From Sphaerochaeta halotolerans (GTDB taxonomy: Bacteria; Spirochaetota; Spirochaetia; Sphaerochaetales; Sphaerochaetaceae): DNA of 64,000 nucleotides. The notes under the pieces are model-generated. The model was not told the DNA's origin. It ran no database searches and worked only from the letters and a program-made list of their open reading frames with translations. The DNA lies in contig NZ_QUWK01000011.1 of NCBI RefSeq assembly GCF_003429665.1, positions 1 to 64,000 of the forward strand, read 5' to 3'. Of the stretch, positions 46,986-55,117 are shown piece by piece. The stretch's first letter is position 1. Each line of letters starts with the position of its first letter. The translations under genes were made by a program, and so were the position numbers.

Positions 46986-47808
46986 TGCACTCGTAACCAT
47001 TGACGAGCAGAATGTGGCACACAGCACATTTACTACCTACAGCTATGAGACCGATTGCTACACTGATGCCCGTCTGGCCTTCTATTTCCAGATTATACAG
47101 GAAGCAGCAGGAGCCCATGCAGCAAGCAGGGGATACTCTCTTCCCGAGATGAACAAAGAAGGGAAAACCTGGGTAATCACCCGAATTCGGATGGAAGTAT
47201 TCCGCTATACCCATTGGCCGGAAGTTCTGAAGGTGGAAACCTGGGCACAGGATCCGATCAGGTTGCATATTCCTCGTGTGGTCAGAGCCTTCGATACAGA
47301 AGGAAATCTGATTTTCATTGCCAAGACCCACTGGGCGATTCTAGATCTGGAACGTAACAGGCCGTGCAGACCGAAGGATATGTCCTTTCGTATCGGTATT
47401 CCCCCTAAGGATGATAGTGAGCACTCATTGGACATGCATCTTGAGAACAACCACCATGGGGAAGATGCGGATCTTCATCAATTGACCGTCCATTCCCCCA
47501 GGATTACCTACCTCGATACCGACCGTAACCAGCATGTGAACAATATATCCTACCTCTCATGGGCTTTGGAGAGCCTTCCCTCCTCCTTCCGTAACCGCCT
47601 CAAGGTAGCGGAGGTGGACGTATCGTATCTGCGCCAGACCTTCCTTGAGGATACAATCGTCGTATACACCGAGAGCAAAGACCCTGATGCATTAAAGAAG
47701 GATGAACCACTGTTGCACCACAGGATTATCCGAAAAGAAACAGATGGGACTGAAACACTGGTATGGGTGGGATCCACACGGTGGAAAGCACGGGAAGATC
47801 TTAGATAA
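46978..47808 (+). CDS. Acyl-ACP thioesterase
   Basis: 276-aa double hot-dog protein of the FatA/bacterial acyl-ACP thioesterase family, releasing fatty acids from acyl carrier protein. The first hot dog has TYSYETDCYTDARLAFYFQIIQ split across residues ~15-37 and GKTWVITRIRME. The second has the active-site block TYLDTDRNQHVNN near 181-193 (Asp, Asn, His). The ATG at 46978 has GGAGG upstream; the frame extends further 5' but only over rsmD. Confidence 0.88.
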   Translation: MYDALVTIDEQNVAHSTFTTYSYETDCYTDARLAFYFQIIQEAAGAHAASRGYSLPEMNKEGKTWVITRIRMEVFRYTHWPEVLKVETWAQDPIRLHIPRVVRAFDTEGNLIFIAKTHWAILDLERNRPCRPKDMSFRIGIPPKDDSEHSLDMHLENNHHGEDADLHQLTVHSPRITYLDTDRNQHVNNISYLSWALESLPSSFRNRLKVAEVDVSYLRQTFLEDTIVVYTESKDPDALKKDEPLLHHRIIRKETDGTETLVWVGSTRWKAREDLR

Positions 47809-48817
47809 AGACCTTCCGCAAGGAAGGCTCCTTGCCTAAAAGCAAACCGATGGACTCTCTTACCGGATAGTATCCATGCTTGGAGTTGGCGCTATAGTAG
47901 CAATACCAGCAAGCCTCTTCCTTCTTATAGCGGACATCACAACTGACAATATACCGGCTAGCCCACCCTTCCTTCGGAGAGACCAAGAGGGGGGACCGGA
48001 AGGAAGGCTTGAAGGAAATCCCATCTCTGCTCTCCAATTGCAGCAGCACGGAAGCGGTTTTTGCACACTCCTTATCCCAATACATTGCACATTCAAACCC
48101 AACATAGCCATCCTCAGCACGTACTACCTTGATACTTCCTACCGCCATGCTCCGATACGGATCATCTGGATCCGGGGAGAGCAGAGGTTCTCCCTCGTTC
48201 GCAAGAGCATATGGTCCTTCAATAGTTGAAGCAAGAGCAAGGGCAAAATAGCGGCTGGTCTTCTGCTTCGTGTCAGGAAGCAGCAGGTGGGAGGCTCCAA
48301 AATACAGTCGATACCCTGCTCCATCCTTGATAATCTGAGGTCGTGAAATCCTTGGCTTCTTCAACCCGTCTGCAGAGAAGGGTATCTCCCTACTATCCAG
48401 TATAATCTTAGGCTCACTGAAAAGTATCAAATCTGTAGAGGAGCACATTTCAAACCGGCTATAGCTGACCTTCTCCTGCTCTCTACGCTTCAGTCTTCCT
48501 TTCTTCAGATTAGGTAATGAGGCATTATGTTTCTCGTACAGGAGGTAATACACCCCATCCTCTTGATAGATTGAGGGGGAATGTCCCCGTAAAGCAACCA
48601 TTTTTCTTGGTTCCCAGCTGATCCCATTCTCACTGATGAAGTGTTCAATACCCACCCAGGTGTGACCAAAGAGATGCCATTTCCCATCAGGACTCTCCTC
48701 AGGGAACAGAAAGAAGGGATCACAAAGCCTAGGCATGTACCAGAGGCTTCTGATGACTGGTTCATCACTGAATGGATACCAAGAAATTCTAGAGAATGTG
48801 GAGAGGCTCTGGTTCAT
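47801..48817 (-). CDS. Five-bladed beta-propeller glycoside hydrolase-like protein
   Basis: 338-aa protein resembling GH43/GH32/GH130-like five-bladed propellers: repeated blade strands with WYMPRLCDPFFLFPE..DGKWHLFGHTW near the N-terminus, HSPSIYQEDGVYYLLYE, and SRPQIIKDGAGYRLYFGAS. Candidate acidic catalytic residues exist but cannot be assigned. No signal peptide, so it is cytoplasmic. The ATG at 48817 follows AGAGGA. It converges on the thioesterase with an 8-bp overlap and follows a small membrane protein gene. Confidence 0.72.
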   Translation of the reverse strand: MNQSLSTFSRISWYPFSDEPVIRSLWYMPRLCDPFFLFPEESPDGKWHLFGHTWVGIEHFISENGISWEPRKMVALRGHSPSIYQEDGVYYLLYEKHNASLPNLKKGRLKRREQEKVSYSRFEMCSSTDLILFSEPKIILDSREIPFSADGLKKPRISRPQIIKDGAGYRLYFGASHLLLPDTKQKTSRYFALALASTIEGPYALANEGEPLLSPDPDDPYRSMAVGSIKVVRAEDGYVGFECAMYWDKECAKTASVLLQLESRDGISFKPSFRSPLLVSPKEGWASRYIVSCDVRYKKEEACWYCYYSANSKHGYYPVRESIGLLLGKEPSLRKVFI

Positions 48818-48821
48818 GGTA

Positions 48822-49109
48822 TCAGTCCTCTCGGCGCTTTGGCTTTCTCTTTCTATTGAAAAGCGGGCTGAGATTATCCTCAAGGTTGAACTTGTTGTTC
48901 ATCCACTTGATGACTCGTGAGTAAACCCAGAAACTCCCTCCGATACTCACCAGGAAGGTAAGGCCCAACCAGAGGGGAATCAGGGAGCTGTTCGGGTCGA
49001 CAAAACGCGTAATGAGTACAAAACAGATGATGAAAAGGACTATCATCAGCACGATATTCAGTACGGTTGCTGCCAACATAAACCAAACGGTGTTCATTTT
49101 TTTAGACAT
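48822..49109 (-). CDS. Small two-TM membrane protein
   Basis: 95-aa protein with two hydrophobic segments (about residues 7-35 and 45-65) and a very basic C-terminus (NRKRKPKRRED). The ATG at 49109 has AAGGAAG upstream. It overlaps the lspA stop by 8 bases, so it is coupled to lipoprotein signal peptidase. No family recognised. Confidence 0.7.
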   Translation of the reverse strand: MSKKMNTVWFMLAATVLNIVLMIVLFIICFVLITRFVDPNSSLIPLWLGLTFLVSIGGSFWVYSRVIKWMNNKFNLEDNLSPLFNRKRKPKRRED

Positions 49110-49632
49110 TGTTATCTTCCTTCGTTTCAGAGCTTTCAAACAGGAGACTCACGGCAAGAAGAATCCCACTGATTACCAGCGAGGCATCAGCAATATTCCA
49201 GGTTGGCCATCGCTCAAATCCTAGGAACCCATAGACCTTTACGCTGATGAAATCCACTACCCGAAAACTCCTAAAAATACGGTCGATCAAATTTCCGATG
49301 CCACCCCCCAGGAAGAGTGCAAGCACCCATCTCTGGAACGTGGAAAGATGAATCTTTCGTGAAAAGTATACGATACATACCGCTACAACCAAAAGAACGG
49401 GAACGATGATGAAGAACAGCAACTTCACCACAATAGGAAGCTCATCTCCCATACTGAAAGCAATAGCAGTATTGCGGACATGAACAAGTGCAAGAAAATC
49501 ACCAAGATAGCGAAACCCCACAGTGTTCTCTGGGATTGTGGCAACCACCCATGCCTTGCTGAGTTGGTCGGAAACGACAATAAGGAGGGTGAGGATGAGC
49601 GGGATGAATCTGCTGGTGTATTTCTGTGCCAT
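49102..49632 (-). CDS. lspA: Lipoprotein signal peptidase (signal peptidase II)
   Basis: Inner-membrane aspartyl protease that cleaves prolipoproteins, about 176 aa with four TM helices. Catalytic motifs: SDQLSK near residue 21, VRNTAIAFS near 53 (usual Gly replaced by Ala), GNLIDR near 112 with the first catalytic Asp, and NIADASL near 146 with the second. The ATG at 49632 lacks a strong ribosome site. Flanked by nif3 and the small membrane protein. Confidence 0.9.
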   Translation of the reverse strand: MAQKYTSRFIPLILTLLIVVSDQLSKAWVVATIPENTVGFRYLGDFLALVHVRNTAIAFSMGDELPIVVKLLFFIIVPVLLVVAVCIVYFSRKIHLSTFQRWVLALFLGGGIGNLIDRIFRSFRVVDFISVKVYGFLGFERWPTWNIADASLVISGILLAVSLLFESSETKEDNNV

Positions 49633-49645
49633 GGTGTTGACTATA

Positions 49646-50398
49646 CTATAAGCCAGTTGGGTTGGCAATAAAACAAACTGCAAGGTCGAACGTATCCCTC
49701 ATATGTTCTGAGAGCGCCTGTACCCCGAAAATTTCCGTCTGGTAGTGTCCACCCCCAATAACTGTGATACCCGCTTCCTGCGCATCATGATAGATTTGAT
49801 GTTCCACTTCCCCGGTAATGAAGCAGTCCAGTCCATCTGCAAGGGCAGCATAGACATCGCTGCTTGCTCCTCCACTTACAATACCCACTGTCTTGATGCG
49901 TTCTTTGCCGAAGGGAAGTACTACCGGACTCTCAAAACCGAGCTGGCTGGCAATCCATCGTACGTCCCTACCCTCTTTGAGTACTCCCTTGAACCCCAGC
50001 GTTGTGCCTTTATATGGGGCAAATGGCTCAATGTCCTGAAGTCCTAGCTTTCCAGCCATGACGACATTGTTTCCTACCACTGGATGCGCATCAAGGGGAA
50101 GATGTGCTACATACAAATCCAGATTGCCTTGCAACAATGTACTGATGCGGGTGTGGTGTGTCCCGGTAATAGGCAGTGGGGTGCCCCAATAGAGCCCATG
50201 GTGCACAATAAGAACATCTGCACCCTCACCAATGGCTTTCTCAAAGGTAGCCTGGCATGCATCAACCGCGAAGGCAACGTTATGGACCTCTTTCTCTGGT
50301 CCCCCTACAACCAATCCATTGAGTGAACGATCCAAACCCTCAAATGATTCAAGTCCCAGATATACATCAAGATAGGCAACAAGTTCGCTTCGTTTCAT
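49646..50398 (-). CDS. Nif3-like dinuclear metal-centre protein
   Basis: 250-aa protein of the Nif3/YbgI/DUF34 family, hexameric and binding two metals. Metal-ligand segments are VHHGLYWG near residue 62, HLPLDAH near 99, and the C-terminal GGHYQTE near 215. The start is the ATG at 50398 (GAGGG just upstream). Biochemical role in the family is unsettled. First gene of a nif3-lspA-TM protein-glycosidase operon. Confidence 0.9.
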   Translation of the reverse strand: MKRSELVAYLDVYLGLESFEGLDRSLNGLVVGGPEKEVHNVAFAVDACQATFEKAIGEGADVLIVHHGLYWGTPLPITGTHHTRISTLLQGNLDLYVAHLPLDAHPVVGNNVVMAGKLGLQDIEPFAPYKGTTLGFKGVLKEGRDVRWIASQLGFESPVVLPFGKERIKTVGIVSGGASSDVYAALADGLDCFITGEVEHQIYHDAQEAGITVIGGGHYQTEIFGVQALSEHMRDTFDLAVCFIANPTGL

Positions 50399-50415
50399 GC
50401 CCTCAGTATATAGAG

Positions 50416-50444
50416 TTGACACCTTTTGTTCCACCACCTATAGT
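50416..50444 (+). promoter_or_regulatory. Near-consensus promoter abutting the Lon-like gene start
   Basis: Perfect -35 TTGACA (50416-50421), 17-bp spacer, -10 TATAGT (50439-50444). Only six bases (TCCTTC) separate the -10 from the ATG at 50451, so transcription should begin at the start codon. Confidence 0.75.
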
Positions 50445-50450
50445 TCCTTC

Positions 50451-52487
50451 ATGACCGACACCAAAAAGCGGGTCCATCCGCTCACCTATGAAGAAGCCTC
50501 CTTTGATTTTGATCCCCTACTCATCAGCGAATGCCGAGCCTTGGGCAGCAACGAACACATTGTTGGCCAACCTAGGGCACTTCGCAGCTTGGAGATTGGA
50601 CTCAGTCTACAGAAATGCGGATATAACATCTTTGTAAGTGGAGAGGCTGCAAGTGGACAGTATGAGGCGGTATGTTTCTGTGCTGAACACCAGAGAAACA
50701 ATCTTGATGCAATCAGGGATATCGTCTATGTGTGTAATTTCAAACAACCTGACAGCCCTACCGCGCTTACCTTCAAACCAGGAGAGGGAGAGCGCTTCTG
50801 TGATGCCTGCAGCACATTCAACCAAGAACTGCTCAGTCTCGCCCAGGACGGTCAGCACTTCTTGGAGAAAGCAGAGCATCTTGTGGACCAGATGGAACAG
50901 CAATTTCCCGACAATCGACAATTATCCTCATACTTTGCCCATCTCAAGGCCGATCTTGCCAGGGAAGATGTCCATATCCAGCATCTTGATGCAGAGATGC
51001 TCAAGAACGACCCGATTGCACGGAAATACCAAGCAAACCTGCTTGTCAATCATGCACAAACAAAACAACGCCCCCTTATCATTGAATCCTACCCAACCTT
51101 CAACAACCTCTTCGGGTCAGTGGATTCCGATGAAAAAATCCCCCACCTCAGCCTACATGCAGGATCTCTGCTCGAAGCAGCAGGAGGATTCATTGTCATA
51201 GAGGCTGAAAAACTGCTCGGCGAGAGTGGTCTCTGGGAAGCACTGAAACGATATCTCGATGCAAATGCCCTGGCATATGAAGGAGGACTTGTCACCAAGG
51301 GTGAACTGAGAAGTAAAGTGATAAGACCTCAGGTAGTTCCTTTACCGATCAAGGTAATCCTCATCGGTAGTGAAGAGGTCTATGATATGCTCTCTGAGGA
51401 GGATGAACGGTTTTTAACCCTCTTCAAGATTTGCGCCCAGTTTGATTATTCGATGGAGCTCTCCAAGACAACAATTGCCCAGAGCATAGCAATCTTGGAA
51501 ACCTATGCAGAGAACCATCATATGCTCCCCCTCCTGGACAGTGCTTTTAGTCAATTGCTGCGATACTCCTGTTGGTATGTGGAGTCCCGTACCCATCTGA
51601 CCACGCACTTTTCCTCCTTGTATGATCTCATTGAGGAAGCCCACTGGTGGGCAAAGCACCAAAACCAGACCTACATCGATGGAGAGCTCATCCTCCGTGT
51701 CAATGAGGAGCGAGGATACATCAACGGAATCAGTGAGAGCAAAATCAATGAAGAGATCCTCAGCGGTGATATGATTATCAGCCTCTCCGGGACAAAAATC
51801 GGGGTAGTGAATGGTTTGGCAGTCATGGACCGAGGCAGCGCTTCTTTTGGAACCCCTACGGTCATTTCCTGTACTGCCAGTCCAGGAAATGAAGGCATTG
51901 TGAATATTGAACATGAAGCCGGACTCAGTGGAGAGATCCATGACAAGGGCCTTCTCATTCTGGAAGGGTACCTACGTACACATTATGCACGTACCTTCCC
52001 ACTTTCCATATATGCAGGTATTGCCTTTGAGCAATCCTATGCGGAAGTGGATGGCGATAGTGCATCCTCCAGTGAATTGCTCGCCCTGTTGTCGGCAATA
52101 GGGGAACTGCCTCTCCGCCAGGATATTGCGGTGACCGGGTCGGTCAACCAGATGGGCTTGATTCAACCGGTAGGGGGCATCAATGAGAAAATTGAGGGTT
52201 TCTTCCGCACCTGTTTGGCAACCGGACTCACCGGAAAACAGGGAGTCATCATTCCCAAGCAGAATATACGCAACCTCATCCTCCCCTATGAGGTACTGGA
52301 AGCCATCAAGGAGAAGCAATTCTTCATTTATCCGGTCAGTACCATTGATGAAGCAATGCAGATACTCACCGGGCGAAGCGTCGGGGTACGTAATGCAAAG
52401 GGCAACTGGAGTGCAGGTAATTTCAACTTTGATATTGAAGATAAGCTGAAACGGATGTATGTAGCGGTCACTTCCAACCGGGGCTAG
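50451..52487 (+). CDS. Lon-like protease with degenerate AAA+ domain (LonC/YcbZ type)
   Basis: 678-aa protein. The C-terminal Lon protease domain has the catalytic Ser in DGDSASSSE near residue 540 and Lys in GGINEKIEGFF near 583, plus DIAVTGSVNQ typical of Lon. The N-terminal ATPase-like part is degenerate: the P-loop position reads SGEAASGQYEA, lacking the Walker Lys, while SLLEAAGGFIVIE resembles the sensor region. So ATP-independent or regulatory proteolysis is likely. The start has no ribosome site, consistent with a leaderless mRNA. It overlaps the convergent SpoU gene by 20 bases. Confidence 0.85.
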   Translation: MTDTKKRVHPLTYEEASFDFDPLLISECRALGSNEHIVGQPRALRSLEIGLSLQKCGYNIFVSGEAASGQYEAVCFCAEHQRNNLDAIRDIVYVCNFKQPDSPTALTFKPGEGERFCDACSTFNQELLSLAQDGQHFLEKAEHLVDQMEQQFPDNRQLSSYFAHLKADLAREDVHIQHLDAEMLKNDPIARKYQANLLVNHAQTKQRPLIIESYPTFNNLFGSVDSDEKIPHLSLHAGSLLEAAGGFIVIEAEKLLGESGLWEALKRYLDANALAYEGGLVTKGELRSKVIRPQVVPLPIKVILIGSEEVYDMLSEEDERFLTLFKICAQFDYSMELSKTTIAQSIAILETYAENHHMLPLLDSAFSQLLRYSCWYVESRTHLTTHFSSLYDLIEEAHWWAKHQNQTYIDGELILRVNEERGYINGISESKINEEILSGDMIISLSGTKIGVVNGLAVMDRGSASFGTPTVISCTASPGNEGIVNIEHEAGLSGEIHDKGLLILEGYLRTHYARTFPLSIYAGIAFEQSYAEVDGDSASSSELLALLSAIGELPLRQDIAVTGSVNQMGLIQPVGGINEKIEGFFRTCLATGLTGKQGVIIPKQNIRNLILPYEVLEAIKEKQFFIYPVSTIDEAMQILTGRSVGVRNAKGNWSAGNFNFDIEDKLKRMYVAVTSNRG

Positions 52488-53271
52488 AACTCTGGTACCA
52501 ACTGCAAAGCATAATGCCTGTGGCTACCGCCACATTCAATGAACCTTTGGTACCTCCCATCGGCAAGGACACCCTACCAAGGGAGGACTCACTTGCTTGT
52601 ACAAGGGATGGGCTGACTCCCAGCTCCTCCCCGCCTATGATCCCCACCCCTTCCCGAGGGAAAGGGAACCGGGAGAGATCTTTCCCACCTGTTTCCAAGG
52701 CAAAGATGGGAAGTGATTGTATCCGCTGCAACACCACATCTTCAGGCAATACCTCATGGTCAACCGTATCTACGCATCCCCGACTGGTCTTTATGGTGCG
52801 CGGGTGATCGATTCTTGCACACCCTTCAACCAAGTAAATTTTCTTGACACCGAAGGAGTCTGCACTACGAAATATGGATCCGATATTATAGGGAGAACGA
52901 ATCCGGTCGAGTACCAGGATATGGGGCAATATGATACGAGCTGAAGCATCAAGCTGTCCATTCTCATCAGTGACATCCCAATCGGAAGGATCGCTACCCA
53001 AGACCGCAAGCAAGAAATAATGGATATCCTCCAGCAGAATCTTCAAATCCTTTCCCTGGACTGAGGAAACTCTCCTTGCCAAGGCAAGCAAGTGTTCCTT
53101 TTCAGCTGTATCCAATACTTCACCAAACTGCTTCTCTTCAAAGAGAGAGAGCAAACCACTGAGATAGGTGCGGTCCAACTCCTGTTCTTGTGACAGTTGA
53201 TGAAACAGACTTGCACACTTTCGTACACAGGTCCGACTGTTCAGGCTTCTAAGCTTCTTCAGTGTGATCAT
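52468..53271 (-). CDS. SpoU/TrmH family RNA 2'-O-methyltransferase
   Basis: 267-aa SPOUT methyltransferase. The N-terminal ~115 residues are a non-catalytic part. The SPOUT domain has LDRIRSPYNIGSIFRSADSFG near 122-142 (motif 1, catalytic Arg), IIGGEELGVS (motif 2) and LPMGGTKGSLNVAVATGI (motif 3 and knot). The RNA target is not identifiable. The ATG at 53271 has AGGA upstream and overlaps rsmI by 23 bases. Confidence 0.9.
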   Translation of the reverse strand: MITLKKLRSLNSRTCVRKCASLFHQLSQEQELDRTYLSGLLSLFEEKQFGEVLDTAEKEHLLALARRVSSVQGKDLKILLEDIHYFLLAVLGSDPSDWDVTDENGQLDASARIILPHILVLDRIRSPYNIGSIFRSADSFGVKKIYLVEGCARIDHPRTIKTSRGCVDTVDHEVLPEDVVLQRIQSLPIFALETGGKDLSRFPFPREGVGIIGGEELGVSPSLVQASESSLGRVSLPMGGTKGSLNVAVATGIMLCSWYQSSSPGWK

Positions 53272-53956
53272 CGCTATCCTGTGCCTGGAGCGGAGCAACC
53301 AACAAGGCAAACTCCCCTTTGATCGATGGTTTTGCTAAAAGCATTTCCATCACCTGGGAAGCACTTCCCTGCAAGAACTCCTCAAACTTCTTGGTCATCT
53401 CTCTTCCCAATATGAGCTTACGCTCCCCATCTAGTTCAGCCAACTCAGCAAGCGTCTTGAGAATTCTGAAGGGCGACTCATAGATGATGAAGGCTTCATT
53501 TCGGCTGAGCAACTCTTCCAAACGTTTTTTTCTTCTGCCTTTTTTTGGACTGAGGAACCCTTCGAATGTAAACGTTTTGCCTACATAGCCCGCAACACTG
53601 ACAAGAGCAGATTGTGCAGAGACTCCCGGAATGGGAACTACAGGGTATCCAGCCTGGCGTACTGCACTGACTACTCGAGCCCCCGGGTCGCTGATGCCCG
53701 GTGTCCCTGCATCACTGACAAACGCAACATCCTTGCCTTCGGCTAGCAAGCCTACAATTCCCTTTGCCGAGTTGATCTCGTTATGTGCATGACATGCGAT
53801 CAAACGCTTGCTGATCCCCCAATGGGTCAGCAGTTGTTGTGTATGCCGGGTATCCTCGCAGGCGATTACCTCAACACTTTTTAGTGTCTCAACAGCCCTG
53901 TAGGTAATATCTTCAAGGTTTCCAATCGGTGTTGCCACCATATACAAGGTACTCAT
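53249..53956 (-). CDS. rsmI: 16S rRNA (cytidine1402-2'-O)-methyltransferase
   Basis: 235-aa tetrapyrrole-methylase-fold enzyme. Family blocks: LYMVATPIGNLEDIT (4-18), CEDTRHTQQLL, FVSDAGTPGISDPG (near 80) and IPGVSAQSALVSVAG. No ribosome site precedes the ATG, and the -10 element lies six bases upstream, so the transcript is probably leaderless. The C-terminal tail is acidic and replaces the short helical tail of some homologues. Confidence 0.92.
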   Translation of the reverse strand: MSTLYMVATPIGNLEDITYRAVETLKSVEVIACEDTRHTQQLLTHWGISKRLIACHAHNEINSAKGIVGLLAEGKDVAFVSDAGTPGISDPGARVVSAVRQAGYPVVPIPGVSAQSALVSVAGYVGKTFTFEGFLSPKKGRRKKRLEELLSRNEAFIIYESPFRILKTLAELAELDGERKLILGREMTKKFEEFLQGSASQVMEMLLAKPSIKGEFALLVAPLQAQDSDDHTEEA

Positions 53957-53962
53957 GAATGC

Positions 53963-53991
53963 AGTCTACACGCTCTGAGTACCCCTTACAA
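53963..53991 (-). promoter_or_regulatory. Promoter abutting the rsmI start codon
   Basis: Minus-strand -35 TTGTAA (53986-53991), 17-bp spacer, -10 TAGACT (53963-53968), then six bases (GCATTC) and the ATG. Confidence 0.55.
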
Positions 53992-54023
53992 GCCAAAGAG
54001 GATGGTAGTATTGGCCAAACAGG

Positions 54024-54040
54024 TTGGTATAATTTACCAA
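54024..54040 (+). promoter_or_regulatory. Putative PspF upstream activating site for pspA1
   Basis: Perfect 17-bp inverted repeat TTGGTA-N5-TACCAA centred about 79 bp upstream of the sigma-54 promoter. The same motif (TTGGTA-N5-TGCCA) occurs twice beside pspF. Confidence 0.65.
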
Positions 54041-54102
54041 TCTGAATGGCAATCTAGTCATTACATGATGATTAATCATGGAAATTTTCCATATTTTCAA
54101 AG

Positions 54103-54119
54103 TTGGCACGCCATATGCA
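54103..54119 (+). promoter_or_regulatory. Sigma-54 promoter of pspA1-pspC1
   Basis: TTGGCAC-GCCATA-TGCA: GG at 54105 and GC at 54117, the exact 12-bp -24/-12 spacing. Confidence 0.8.
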
Positions 54120-54176
54120 CATTATTTTACGTACAAACAAACGCAAACCACAGCCACACAGTGGCGAAAGGAGACA

Positions 54177-54860
54177 ATGATGCAGATGTTCAAAAGAATC
54201 GCCGATATTTTCAACTCCCACGTAAACAGTGCTTTGGATAAACTTGAGGATCCGGAAAAGATGATCAACTTGATGATCACCGAACTTGAGGAAACCCAGA
54301 GCAAGGCCCGCTCATCGATGGCTGCAAGAAAAGCCGAGCAATTGAGCCTGGAGCGGGAGAAGGCAGAGTTGGAGAAATTGCTTCTTCGTTGGGAAGACCG
54401 TGCCAAATTGGCAATTACCAACGGAAGGGAGGATCTTGCCCGTGAAGCCTTGATCGAAAAGAACAATACAAATTCACGTATCAAGCGCATCGAAGAGCTT
54501 GAAACAAACCTGCAGACCATTCTTGCCAGTCAGAGCAGCCAGCTTACCCAGATTGCCGACAAGCTCAAGGAAGTAAAGGATAAGCAACAGATTCTTGTCC
54601 AGAGAGCAAGAAGCGCCAAGGAGAAGAAACAGGTTGCCGACACCTTGAAAAGCAGTGACAGTACAGACTTGGCTCGCAAGTTCAGTGAACTCGAGAGCAA
54701 GATTGAACGCATGGAAGCAGACGCAGAAATGGCCGGCTATCATGGTACCGCCAGTGCTGCCGATGAATTCAGCAAGATGGAAAATGAAAGTGAAATTGAT
54801 GCAGAGATGGAACAGCTGAAGGCATCGATGAGCAAGAAGAAAGAGAAGGAGCAGAAGTAA
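54177..54860 (+). CDS. pspA: PspA/IM30 family phage-shock protein, paralogue 1
   Basis: 227-aa peripheral membrane-stabilising protein, almost wholly coiled coil (residues ~25-190). The N-terminal amphipathic helix MFKRIADIFNSHVNSALDKL and the family block EDPEKMINLMI (24-34) are clear. The C-terminus is Lys/Glu rich. The ATG at 54177 follows AAAGGAG. Controlled by a sigma-54 promoter and followed by a PspC gene. About 35% of positions look shared with the second paralogue at 56334 (estimate by eye). Confidence 0.93.
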   Translation: MMQMFKRIADIFNSHVNSALDKLEDPEKMINLMITELEETQSKARSSMAARKAEQLSLEREKAELEKLLLRWEDRAKLAITNGREDLAREALIEKNNTNSRIKRIEELETNLQTILASQSSQLTQIADKLKEVKDKQQILVQRARSAKEKKQVADTLKSSDSTDLARKFSELESKIERMEADAEMAGYHGTASAADEFSKMENESEIDAEMEQLKASMSKKKEKEQK

Positions 54861-55054
54861 TGGACAACTGCCACAGGTCGCTCTACCGTGAGCGAAGAGG
54901 CATGATTCTGGGAGTATTCCAAGGCTTGGCAACATGGTCAGGGCTTCCCGTACTCCTGCTGAGAATCGTCGCCGTCATCCTGCTGTTCTCTGTGGGGTTC
55001 ACCCCGATGGTAATCGCCTACCTTGGCGCTGCCCTCATCCTCCCCTCACGATAG
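54860..55054 (+). CDS. Small PspC-domain membrane protein
   Basis: 64-aa protein that is a bare PspC domain: basic N-terminus (RSLYRERRGMILGVFQGLA), amphipathic helix and one TM segment (~residues 30-60). The ATG shares a base with the pspA1 stop. In enterobacteria PspC recruits PspA to the membrane. Confidence 0.85.
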   Translation: MDNCHRSLYRERRGMILGVFQGLATWSGLPVLLLRIVAVILLFSVGFTPMVIAYLGAALILPSR

Positions 55055-55084
55055 GTTTCATGACATAGATTGAATTGTTTCCTT

Positions 55085-55117
55085 GAACAGGGCATGGTTG
55101 TGTCCTGTTCTTCTCTT
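55085..55117 (+). terminator. Terminator after pspA1-pspC1
   Basis: Stem GAACAGG/CCTGTTC with a 12-base loop followed by TTCTCTTT, between convergent pspC and pspF. Confidence 0.6.
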
